The notes: generated by a model not told the origin, from the sequence alone. Positions 1 to 6,049 are shown, numbered from the stretch's first letter. The stretch: 9,377 bases of DNA from UMGS1002 sp964463325 (GCA_964463325.1 CAYXBY010000058.1:1-9377); one strand, 5' to 3'. Numbers and translations are program-made.

Positions 1-7
1 GCTGGTC

Positions 8-60
8 GCCGCCCGCAGGCGGCGAAATCCCCCGGCCGCCCGCAGGCGGCGAAATTCCCC
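8..60. repeat. Two-copy 27-base GC-rich tandem repeat
   Basis: Two units, 8-34 and 35-60 (the second lacking its final base or ending differently), share GCCGCCCGCAGGCGGC followed by GAAAT and a C-run. Within each unit GCCGCC and GGCGGC can pair around CGCA, giving a 6-bp hairpin. The window starts just before the first copy, so the array may continue to the left. It lies downstream of the leftward dgoK operon. I see no coding potential and no known element; it is probably a dispersed intergenic repeat. Confidence 0.75.
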
Positions 61-65
61 AAAGC

Positions 66-100
66 GTCAATGGAGGCGGCCTGCGGCCGCCCCCATTGAC
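66..100 (-). terminator. Long inverted repeat downstream of dgoK, possible terminator
   Basis: GTCAATGG (66-73) and CCATTGAC (93-100) flank GGCGGC (75-80) and GCCGCC (86-91), making a stem of 14 pairs with one A/C mismatch and a 5-base loop. It starts 11 bases past the dgoK stop, the right place for an operon terminator. A proper U-run is missing: on the minus strand the stem is followed by GCTTTGGGG. It may therefore be a weak terminator, an mRNA 3'-end stabiliser, or part of the adjacent GC-rich repeat family, whose core it resembles. The inverted repeat is certain; the terminator role is inferred. Confidence 0.55.
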
Positions 101-110
101 AAATATTACC

Positions 111-1094
111 TCATTCCCTGCACTTCAGGTCATACACCGCCATCGCGCCGTAGCTGGGCGCCAGGCGCGCGACCTCATCGCTGATCTCGGTCAGGTTGCT
201 GACGCCGGCGTGCTCCAGCAACACAGAGAAGACATGCCGCAGGGGGGCTCCGCCGCCGACTATCAGCCTGCGGCCGTCGCGGCACAGCTCGGCGACGGTC
301 ATGATGTCGTCCTTGAGCAGCGAACCGACAAAAAGATTAGCCGCCATATCGGCGTCCCATCCCTCGAACAGCTGCACGCTCCGCGCCTTGATGAGCGAGG
401 GCGATACGCCGTGCTCGACAGCGTAGTCAAAGCCGGCTATCAGCTGCTCGGGCAATATCTTGCGGATGACGGGCTGCGGCAGCGAATGATGCAGCATGGT
501 ATGTCCCGAGATGGCCGCGATAAACTCGCCGCATATGCCTGACCGAATAGAGATTATGCGCCCGTTGGCGTCCACCTCCATGGCCTTGTTGTGCGAGCCG
601 GGCAGAGTGATGACGAAATCCCCCTCAAGCCCCAGCTGCTGCATGATGCCATACGTCTCGCAGTCCTCGCCGCTCATGGATTCCAGCACCGCGACGCGCT
701 TCATAACGTCGGTCTCGCCCTCGGGCGGCAGCGTCTTGATGCCGGGGATGAACAGTATCGGCAGCGAGGTCACCTCGGGCATGCGCGTCATGCGGGCGGC
801 GGCAGTGGTCTCCTTTATGCCGCAGGGCGCGACGGCGTGCGGCAGATAAAATATCCCCACATCCGATGCCAGCGTGCCCGAGCAGACGACAGCCTCAACG
901 CTGTCCTCGCTCACGCCGGCGCCATCCAGCAGCTCGCGCAGTGAGTCGCGCAGCGCCTCGCGCAAAAACGTATCAGAGCCGGTAAAGGCCGTGTTGCGGC
1001 TGCCCGCCACACGCTTGACCTCGTGCAAAAGCTCCTTGCCCCTAAACAGGCGGCAGCGCATATTGGTCGTGCCGCAATCAACCGTTATTAGCAT
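111..1094 (-). CDS. dgoK: 2-dehydro-3-deoxygalactonokinase (DgoK family)
   Basis: This 327-residue protein fits the DgoK family, cytoplasmic kinases that use ATP to phosphorylate 2-dehydro-3-deoxy-D-galactonate at O6. This is a step of the De Ley-Doudoroff galactose route and of some galactonate and anhydrogalactose routes. The N-terminus has the sugar-kinase phosphate motif D6-C-G-T-T-N11. Further family-like stretches are YLPHAVAPCGI (83-93), FIPGIKT (115-121), LPGSHNK (164-170), a SGICGEF segment (185-191) and the Gly-rich GGGAPL (280-285) near the C-terminus. Length is normal for the family. The ATG at 1094 has AAAGGA 7 bases upstream, inside the 3' end of the preceding gene, with a 17-base overlap, so translation is probably coupled. 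Partner enzymes (galactonate dehydratase, KDPGal aldolase) are not in the window, so the exact pathway is inferred. The family call is firm; substrate identity is less so. Confidence 0.85.
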   Translation of the reverse strand: MLITVDCGTTNMRCRLFRGKELLHEVKRVAGSRNTAFTGSDTFLREALRDSLRELLDGAGVSEDSVEAVVCSGTLASDVGIFYLPHAVAPCGIKETTAAARMTRMPEVTSLPILFIPGIKTLPPEGETDVMKRVAVLESMSGEDCETYGIMQQLGLEGDFVITLPGSHNKAMEVDANGRIISIRSGICGEFIAAISGHTMLHHSLPQPVIRKILPEQLIAGFDYAVEHGVSPSLIKARSVQLFEGWDADMAANLFVGSLLKDDIMTVAELCRDGRRLIVGGGAPLRHVFSVLLEHAGVSNLTEISDEVARLAPSYGAMAVYDLKCRE

Positions 1095-1314
1095 TGTTTT
1101 TTCCTTTCATGCACTCTATCGGAGTGAAAAGCTGACAGCCCGCTGCACGGTAGCGCTCCATCATGTCGCGCAGGCGCGCGGATGTCGTGCCGAGGCGCAC
1201 GGCGAGACAGTCGATGCAAAAAAATTCAGTTATATCATGACCCAGCAGCTTGACGGACAGTCCCTCCTCATCCGGGTGGAGCGGCCGTCCGCAGTCGCGG
1301 CAGTAACACGTCAT
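1078..1314 (-). CDS. Small four-Cys zinc-ribbon protein, function unknown
   Basis: This 78-residue protein has two CxxC pairs, C5-R-D-C8 and C33-I-D-C36, with an extra Cys at position 3. The spacing suits one zinc site of ribbon or knuckle type. After it comes a short helical segment (about 44-58, TSARLRDMMERYRAAG) and two more Cys (60, 68). There is no signal peptide or membrane segment, so it should be cytoplasmic. It is sandwiched in an operon: its ATG overlaps the alpha-galactosidase stop as ATGA (1311-1314), and its last 17 bases overlap dgoK. No good Shine-Dalgarno precedes it, so translation probably depends on ribosomes finishing the upstream gene. Similar short Cys-rich proteins occur in Clostridia, but I know no established role. 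Regulation of the operon, RNA binding or metal handling are all possible; none is shown. Confidence 0.75.
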   Translation of the reverse strand: MTCYCRDCGRPLHPDEEGLSVKLLGHDITEFFCIDCLAVRLGTTSARLRDMMERYRAAGCQLFTPIECMKGKNNANNG

Positions 1315-2441
1315 AGCGTGACCAGCTTGCCGCGGAAAACGCGCGTCCCGTGCGCGGGGACGACGATGCGCAGATCGTCGCGGCGGATGCCGAGGTGCTC
1401 GCCGCTGAGAATATCGGTCAGGTCAATGCCGACGCCCGAGGCGTAGGGCACGCCCAGATCCGGGAAGGGCATCTCAAGCCGACGGTCGGCGTCCTTGAGA
1501 TTGAAGAAGGCCAGCGCCAGCTCGCCGCCCTCCAGCAGCTTGATCATAATGGGGAAATCCTTGGTCGTGCCGTTGGCCTGGTAGGCGGGACGGCACTCAG
1601 CGTCCTGATTTATGCGTATCAGCTCGCGATTTTGCAGCAGTCGGCGGCTGCGCTCGTCGAGCGAGCGTATGTCACCGCCCATCATGAGCGGCGAGCCGGC
1701 CATGCACCAGAACACAAACTGCGTCACGTATTCCTCGGGCGTGGTGCAGCTGCCACAGCCGACATTGCCCTCTCCGTTCATACCGACGGTCAGCATGTCG
1801 AGATCGTTAAAGCAGCCGGCGGCGTTTGCGTTGAGATTGGGCAGCTGCGAGACCATGATATCGGCCATCGAGGCGTAGGAATCGTTGATGTCGTGCGTCG
1901 AGCGGTACATGTGCGCACCGATGGAGCGCATCCAGTTCCAGGGCTCGCCGCGACCCCAGTTGCAGGCCGAGAAAACAATGTCCCGTCCTGTCGAGCGCAG
2001 CGCCATGCTCATGGTGAGATAGCGATTCTTATTGTTGGCGTAGTTGGGGAAATTGCAAAAATCATATTTCAGAAGGTCAACACCCCACTCAGCAAACGTG
2101 CGGGCGTCCTCATATTCGTGGTCAAAGCTGGAGGGATAGCCGGCACAGGTGCGAACGCCCGCGCAGGTGTACATGCCAAATTTGAGTCCCTTGGCATGTA
2201 TGTAGTCGGCCAGCGCCTTCATACCCTCCGGGAATTTAGCCGGGTCGGGTACCAGGCGCCCGGTGGTGTAGTCACGCTCCATGAGCGACCAGCAGTCGTC
2301 AATGACAACATATTCATACCCCGCGTCGCGGTAGCCAAGCTCGACCATGGCGTCCGCCGTCTCGCGGATAAGACGGTCACTTATGCTGTGACCAAAGGTG
2401 TTCCAGGTGTTCCAGCCCATAGGGGGTGTCTGTGCGATCAT
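1311..2441 (-). CDS. GH27 alpha-galactosidase, cytoplasmic
   Basis: This 376-residue protein is a glycoside hydrolase family 27 enzyme, a retaining alpha-galactosidase that removes terminal alpha-galactose. The N-terminal (beta/alpha)8 barrel begins with TPPMGWNTWNTF (5-16). It has the substrate-binding IDDCW (47-51), the nucleophile in LLKYDFC (D127), CNWGRGEPW (160-168), the R180-x-x-x-D184 acid/base segment, and FNDLDML (211-217). A C-terminal beta domain covers about 290-376. I chose the ATG at 2441 because AAGGAG lies 7 bases upstream and the family motif starts at once. An in-frame start at 2531 would add 30 residues encoded by an intergenic repeat. There is no signal peptide, so it acts on imported oligosaccharides. 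It is the first gene of the leftward operon and is driven by the promoter at 2641-2669. Other GH27 activities, such as beta-L-arabinopyranosidase, cannot be excluded. Confidence 0.9.
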   Translation of the reverse strand: MIAQTPPMGWNTWNTFGHSISDRLIRETADAMVELGYRDAGYEYVVIDDCWSLMERDYTTGRLVPDPAKFPEGMKALADYIHAKGLKFGMYTCAGVRTCAGYPSSFDHEYEDARTFAEWGVDLLKYDFCNFPNYANNKNRYLTMSMALRSTGRDIVFSACNWGRGEPWNWMRSIGAHMYRSTHDINDSYASMADIMVSQLPNLNANAAGCFNDLDMLTVGMNGEGNVGCGSCTTPEEYVTQFVFWCMAGSPLMMGGDIRSLDERSRRLLQNRELIRINQDAECRPAYQANGTTKDFPIMIKLLEGGELALAFFNLKDADRRLEMPFPDLGVPYASGVGIDLTDILSGEHLGIRRDDLRIVVPAHGTRVFRGKLVTL

Positions 2442-2465
2442 AATTCTGCTCCTTATTTTTGATTG

Positions 2466-2629
2466 TATGCAGGGCCTTGCCCTGCAACCCGCCAAGGGGC
2501 TTTTTCGAGGAAAAGCCCCTTGGAACCCCAAAAGCTTTCCCCACGGCTCTCTTGGTGGAAGCTTTTCGGATTCTTAAGGTGCTTTTTTCAAAAAGCACCT
2601 TAAGCAGGTGCAGGACGGAGTCCTGCATA
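2466..2629. repeat. Palindromic multi-hairpin intergenic element in the alpha-galactosidase leader
   Basis: About 164 bases contain five consecutive inverted repeats. They are TGCAGGGC/GCCCTGCA (2468-2486), CAAGGGGCTTTT/AAAAGCCCCTTG (2493-2522), an imperfect AAAAGCTTTCC/GGAAGCTTTT (2530-2566), CTTAAGGTGCTTTTT/AAAAAGCACCTTAAG (2573-2604) and TGCAGGAC/GTCCTGCA (2609-2627). The two outer hairpins are inverted copies of each other (TATGCAGG inward from each end), so the element has terminal inverted repeats of about 21 bases. It encodes no protein. It lies wholly between the leftward promoter and the alpha-galactosidase ribosome binding site, so it would be transcribed into the 5' leader. It resembles MITE/REP-like elements; a related structure occurs at 9228-9367. 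Confidence 0.75.
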
Positions 2630-2640
2630 TAATTAATATT

Positions 2641-2669
2641 AGTATAAACCCGTGCGGGGGCTTTGTCAA
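2641..2669 (-). promoter_or_regulatory. Sigma-A promoter of the GH27/zinc-ribbon/dgoK operon
   Basis: Read on the minus strand, TTGACA (2669-2664) and TATACT (2646-2641) are separated by exactly 17 bases. The expected start is near 2634, giving a leader of nearly 200 bases that is almost filled by the multi-hairpin element. It is back-to-back with the sulfatase promoter; only 50 bases (2670-2719) separate the two -35 boxes, including the short palindrome GGCGGCTCCGCC (2696-2707). A shared regulator could bind there, but none is identified. Confidence 0.85.
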
Positions 2670-2719
2670 GAGCGGCGGAGGAATTTTTTGTGCGCGGCGG
2701 CTCCGCCCCGGCGCTTGTA

Positions 2720-2748
2720 TTGACTTGGGCTGATTTTTAATGTATAAT
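2720..2748 (+). promoter_or_regulatory. Sigma-A promoter of the sulfatase gene
   Basis: TTGACT (2720-2725) and a perfect TATAAT (2743-2748) are separated by 17 bases. The expected transcription start is near 2755, about 55 bases before the sulfatase ATG. It is divergent from the alpha-galactosidase operon promoter. Confidence 0.88.
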
Positions 2749-2765
2749 GGTATGCAGAATACGGA

Positions 2766-2797
2766 TTTGAGCCGGTCGTGTCACGCGGCGGCTCAAA
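2766..2797 (+). promoter_or_regulatory. Stem-loop in the sulfatase 5' leader abutting the Shine-Dalgarno
   Basis: TTTGAGCCG (2766-2774) and CGGCTCAAA (2789-2797) are perfect 9-base complements around a 14-base loop. Nested almost at the same centre is CGTGTCACG (2777-2785), itself a dyad. The right arm ends one base before AAGGAG (2798-2803). In RNA this is a leader stem next to the ribosome binding site; in DNA it is a candidate operator about 11-42 bases downstream of the expected start. No U-run follows, so it is not an intrinsic terminator. The symmetry is seen directly; a regulatory role is inferred. Confidence 0.5.
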
Positions 2798-2809
2798 AAG
2801 GAGACACAC

Positions 2810-4342
2810 ATGGCAGATCGCAAAAATGTACTTTTCATACTGACCGACGATCAAGGCGCCTGGGCGATGGGCTGCGCCGGCAATCACGAGCTAAAAACGC
2901 CAAATCTCGACCGTCTTGCCGCCCGCGGCATGCGCTTTGAAAACCTTTACTGCGCCTCACCCGTCTGCTCGCCCGCCCGCGCCTCGCTGCTGACCGGCAA
3001 GATACCCTCGCAGCACGGCGTACACGACTGGCTGGCACGCGGTCAGATCACGGCGGACTGCCTGTCTGATGAGCTTAAGGCGGCCTTCGCGCTGGACGAC
3101 ACCCCCTTCAAGTATCGCTGGCCCAAAAACCAGCTTGACGGCGACGTCGGCGTTCGCTACCTGGACGGCCACCGCACCTTCACCGGCGTGCTGGCCGAAA
3201 ACGGCTACGAATGCGGGCTTTCTGGCAAGTGGCACATTGGCGCGGCAGACGAGCCGCAGGCGGGCTTTTCGTTCTGGTCAACCTGCGCCATCGGCGGCGC
3301 TGACTATATAAACGCCGTCGTGCTCAAGGAGGGCAGGATGGAGATGATCAGCGGCGAGTACATCACCGACTACATCACTGACCGCGCGCTCGACTTTCTC
3401 GACGCTCGAGAGACCGAGCGTCCCTTCTGCCTGTGCGTCAATTACACGGCGCCGCATTCGCCCTGGGGGCGCGAGTGCCACCCTGCGAAATATATTGATA
3501 TGTATGACGATTGCCCGTTTGAATCCATCCCAGATCTGCCGCCGCATCCCTGGGTCGAGGGCGCCGATGTCAGCTTTGAGGAATGGAAAAAACGCCCGCA
3601 TCCCGGCGTGCGCTTTCTCTACGCCAACTACGCCCCCATCCGCGAGACCTGGCAGCAGTACCGCCGCGAGAGCCTGCGCGGCTATTTTGCGGCGGTGTCG
3701 GCCATGGACGAGGCTGTCGGTCGCCTGCTTGATCGGCTGGAGCGCGACGGCCTCGCCGAGGACACGCTGATAGTCTTCACCAGCGACAACGGCAGCAATA
3801 TGGGGCACCACGGCATTTTCGGCAAGGGCAACGGCACCTATCCCGTCAACATGTATGAGACCTCGACGCGCGTGCCCGGCATATTCAGCTGTCCCGGCGT
3901 CATTCCCGAGGGCGTGGTGGCGCACGCCAAGGTCAGCCATTACGATATCTTCCAGACGGTGCTCGACTTTGTCGGCGTGCCGTTTGAGTCGACACCCGAC
4001 ATGCCCGGCCACAGCTTTGCCCCCCTCTTGCGCGGCGAGAGCGACCCCGACGGCGACGGCGATGTTTTCGTCCTCGACGAATACGGCGCCACGCGCATGA
4101 TCACCGACCGACGCTGGAAGCTGATACTGCGCGAGCCCGACGGCCCGCACGAGCTGTACGACCTTGAGAACGACCCCGACGAGTACGTCAACCGCTATTC
4201 TGACCCCGCCTGCCGCCAGACGGTGGAGGCCATGACGGCGCGACTGCACGCCTGGTTTGACAGGTACGTCGACCCGGCGCTCGACGGCTCGCGCGAGGAT
4301 GTGCGCGGGCATGGGCAGCTGACGAGTCATCTGTTCAAATAA
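2810..4342 (+). CDS. Cys-type sulfatase (family S1), cytoplasmic
   Basis: This 510-residue type I sulfatase would hydrolyse a sulfate ester on a sugar or small molecule. The C53-S-P-A-R57...L-T-G63 signature carries the Cys that must be oxidised to formylglycine. Expected metal ligands are D13, D14, D326 and N327 (TSDNG). Other active-site candidates are K140 and H142 (SGKWHIG), H216 (APHSPW) and K339 (FGKGNG). The C-terminal subdomain shows the usual ELYDLENDPDE (448-458). Length is normal. There is no signal peptide, so it should act inside the cell, which fits imported sulfated oligosaccharides. The ATG at 2810 has AAGGAG 6 bases upstream. The maturase (anSME, a radical SAM enzyme needed for Cys-type sulfatases in anaerobes) is not in the window. 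The S1 subfamily and substrate cannot be told by eye. No terminator separates it from the next gene, so read-through is possible. Confidence 0.9.
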   Translation: MADRKNVLFILTDDQGAWAMGCAGNHELKTPNLDRLAARGMRFENLYCASPVCSPARASLLTGKIPSQHGVHDWLARGQITADCLSDELKAAFALDDTPFKYRWPKNQLDGDVGVRYLDGHRTFTGVLAENGYECGLSGKWHIGAADEPQAGFSFWSTCAIGGADYINAVVLKEGRMEMISGEYITDYITDRALDFLDARETERPFCLCVNYTAPHSPWGRECHPAKYIDMYDDCPFESIPDLPPHPWVEGADVSFEEWKKRPHPGVRFLYANYAPIRETWQQYRRESLRGYFAAVSAMDEAVGRLLDRLERDGLAEDTLIVFTSDNGSNMGHHGIFGKGNGTYPVNMYETSTRVPGIFSCPGVIPEGVVAHAKVSHYDIFQTVLDFVGVPFESTPDMPGHSFAPLLRGESDPDGDGDVFVLDEYGATRMITDRRWKLILREPDGPHELYDLENDPDEYVNRYSDPACRQTVEAMTARLHAWFDRYVDPALDGSREDVRGHGQLTSHLFK

Positions 4343-4352
4343 TGTATCACTG

Positions 4353-4381
4353 TTGACATTGTCGCGGGAATATGATAGAAT
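4353..4381 (+). promoter_or_regulatory. Sigma-A promoter of the solute-binding lipoprotein gene
   Basis: TTGACA (4353-4358), a 17-base spacer and TAGAAT (4376-4381), with TG at 4373-4374 giving an extended -10 (TGnTAGAAT). It starts 11 bases after the sulfatase stop. The perfect dyad ATGATA-GAA-TATCAT (4372-4386) covers the -10 box and could be an operator. Confidence 0.85.
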
Positions 4382-4421
4382 ATCATCAGTACTATAATAA
4401 CCAACCAAAAGGAGCAGCATT

Positions 4422-5942
4422 ATGAAGCTATTGACACGTATTTTGGCACTTCTGTTGGCAATTATGACACTCGCCTGTCTGGCAGTCGCCTGTGCCGACC
4501 CGCAGACCCCATCCGAGGATGTGACAACAACCACCCCTCAGGATTCCGCCGCATCGACCACGCCAGTGGCCGATACCACAACCGATCAATATAGCATTGA
4601 AAGCAACCTTCCCAACAGCATCGACTTTGGCGGCAAGGAGGTGCGCATACTCAGCCGCGACTACAACGGCGTGCGCGACGAGCTGACCGTCTCCGACCTC
4701 AGCGGCGAGACCGTAAACGACGCCATTTATAACCGCAATCTCGCAGTTGAGTACAGAATCGGCGTAACCATCCAAAACACGCAGCTCACCGGCGACAGCT
4801 ATGTCGTCACCTCTAAAATACGCAACCTCGTCAAGGCACAGACGGACGAGTTTGACGTTATGGCAAACAGCTGCTATTCTACAATAATGTACACCTCCGA
4901 GGGACTCATGCAGGATCTGAGCGACGTCGAATATCTCGATCTCAGCCAGATATACTGGTCCCAGGGCTTTAACGAGGTGGCGTCCTTCGGCAACCGTCAG
5001 TATCTCTGCGCCGGCTCGTACGGACTCTCGCTCTACCGCTATATGTTCGTCACCATGTTCAATAAGGATCTGATGGCGGAGCACGGCGTCACCAATCTGT
5101 ATGAGGTCGTCAACAACAGCCAGTGGACGCTGGATTATCAGGCTTCGATTGCCTCGCAGATGTATTATGACGTCAACGGCGACGGCATTGCCAACCCCGA
5201 CGACCGCTATGGCTTCCTCTCCGGCCCCGTGGCGTATGTGGACCCCTATTGGTCCTCCTGCAAGCTGCCGATACTGACCAAAAATGCCGACAATCAATAT
5301 CAAAACGCGCTCGATATCGATCGCATCAGCACCGCAATGGACAAGGTGCTGCATCTGTATTACGATTGCGGCGGCTCGTATATCTACCCCAGCGTTTCGG
5401 ATACCGCCGACCAGGATAACATAGCCAATCACTTTGCCGACGGCCGCGCGGGCATGTGCACACTGCGCCTGCTGGCAGTCGAAACGCAGACTCTGCGCGA
5501 CATGCCGCAGGAGTACGGAATAATCCCCATCCCCATGCTTGATGAGGCGCAGGACGGCTACCAGACCTATGTTCACGACCAGTTTACCGCCTTTGGTATA
5601 CCGGCAACAGTGCCGGAGGATAGACTCGACCGCGTCGGCGCCTTTCTTGAGTGCGCCGCCTTCGAGAGCTACAGAGAGGTCATACCGGCGTATTTTGAGG
5701 TCGCACTCAAAAACAAATACGTCAGCGACCCCGAGTCGGGCAAAATGCTGGATATGATATACGAAAATGTTTATATCGACGGCGGAGTGCTCTACACAAA
5801 GTCGCTCAACTCCGTCCACCAGCAGCTGCGCACTATCGTCAAGAGCAAAAACAATATGACCGCCTCTATCTTCAGGTCGCTCAACCGCACGCTCCCCACA
5901 CTGCTCGACAAGCTCAACAATGGCATCGAGTCGCTCGGCTGA
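4422..5942 (+). CDS. Extracellular solute-binding lipoprotein (ABC sugar uptake type)
   Basis: This 506-residue protein has a lipoprotein signal: K2 and R6, a hydrophobic core, and LAVAC with the lipidated Cys likely at C24 (C19 is an alternative). A Thr/Ser-rich spacer (about 30-57) leads to a solute-binding domain from about residue 68 (FGGKEVRIL). The pattern matches family 1-like binding proteins of Clostridia: an aromatic-rich N lobe, TMFNKDLMAEHGV (211-223), a calcium-site-like DVNGDGIANPDDRYGF (250-265), then a C lobe with EYGIIPIPMLDEAQDGY at about 365-381. It would capture an oligosaccharide outside the membrane and pass it to an ABC permease. No permease or ATPase gene is nearby, so it may share a transporter encoded elsewhere. 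The ATG has AAAAGGAG (4407-4414) 7 bases upstream. The ligand is unknown; a galactose-containing or sulfated sugar is suggested only by neighbours. Confidence 0.85.
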   Translation: MKLLTRILALLLAIMTLACLAVACADPQTPSEDVTTTTPQDSAASTTPVADTTTDQYSIESNLPNSIDFGGKEVRILSRDYNGVRDELTVSDLSGETVNDAIYNRNLAVEYRIGVTIQNTQLTGDSYVVTSKIRNLVKAQTDEFDVMANSCYSTIMYTSEGLMQDLSDVEYLDLSQIYWSQGFNEVASFGNRQYLCAGSYGLSLYRYMFVTMFNKDLMAEHGVTNLYEVVNNSQWTLDYQASIASQMYYDVNGDGIANPDDRYGFLSGPVAYVDPYWSSCKLPILTKNADNQYQNALDIDRISTAMDKVLHLYYDCGGSYIYPSVSDTADQDNIANHFADGRAGMCTLRLLAVETQTLRDMPQEYGIIPIPMLDEAQDGYQTYVHDQFTAFGIPATVPEDRLDRVGAFLECAAFESYREVIPAYFEVALKNKYVSDPESGKMLDMIYENVYIDGGVLYTKSLNSVHQQLRTIVKSKNNMTASIFRSLNRTLPTLLDKLNNGIESLG

Positions 5943-5984
5943 CGTCGCGCTCGGCAAAGGGCACGGCAAATTGCCCGCCATCTG

Positions 5985-6013
5985 TTGACTCAAGGCACAC
6001 TTTATAGTATAAT
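5985..6013 (+). promoter_or_regulatory. Sigma-A promoter of the EamA transporter gene
   Basis: TTGACT (5985-5990), a 17-base spacer and TATAAT (6008-6013). The expected start near 6020 falls inside the left arm of the hairpin at 6016-6045, so the transcript would begin within a terminator-like structure. Confidence 0.85.
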
Positions 6014-6015
6014 TG

Positions 6016-6049
6016 ATACCCGGATGGCTGCTCCCGTCCGGGTATTTTT
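6016..6049 (+). terminator. Intrinsic terminator-like hairpin after the solute-binding protein gene
   Basis: ATACCCGGA (6016-6024) pairs with TCCGGGTAT (6037-6045) across a 12-base loop and is followed by TTTT (6046-6049), a good rho-independent terminator. It is placed to end transcription from 4353 and from the upstream sulfatase unit. It sits immediately downstream of another promoter (5985-6013). Transcripts from that promoter should carry only the shorter CCCGGA/TCCGGG stem at their 5' end. Confidence 0.75.

Noticed and set aside
8..60. Possible CRISPR array in the left repeats
   Set aside because: The units are directly adjacent, with no unique spacers and no cas genes in the window.
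1950..1970. Asn161 in the GH27 C-N-W-G segment, where many family members have Glu, as a sign of altered specificity
   Set aside because: Known alpha-galactosidases such as yeast MEL1 also have CNWG here, so it is not evidence for a new activity.
2442..2531. A 30-residue N-terminal extension of the alpha-galactosidase from an in-frame ATG at 2531
   Set aside because: The extra residues come from the hairpin element, whereas ATG 2441 has an ideal Shine-Dalgarno and begins right before the GH27 N-terminal motif.
5959..5976. GGGCA/TGCCC hairpin just after the solute-binding protein stop as its terminator
   Set aside because: It is a 5-bp stem with no U-run; the hairpin at 6016-6049 is a much better terminator.
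4428..5993. A 521-residue open frame antisense to the solute-binding protein gene, spanning nearly all of it
   Set aside because: It mirrors a convincing lipoprotein gene, lacks recognisable domains and is rich in Val/Ala/Ile as expected for a shadow frame in GC-biased coding DNA. The plus-strand gene has a promoter, Shine-Dalgarno and lipobox.
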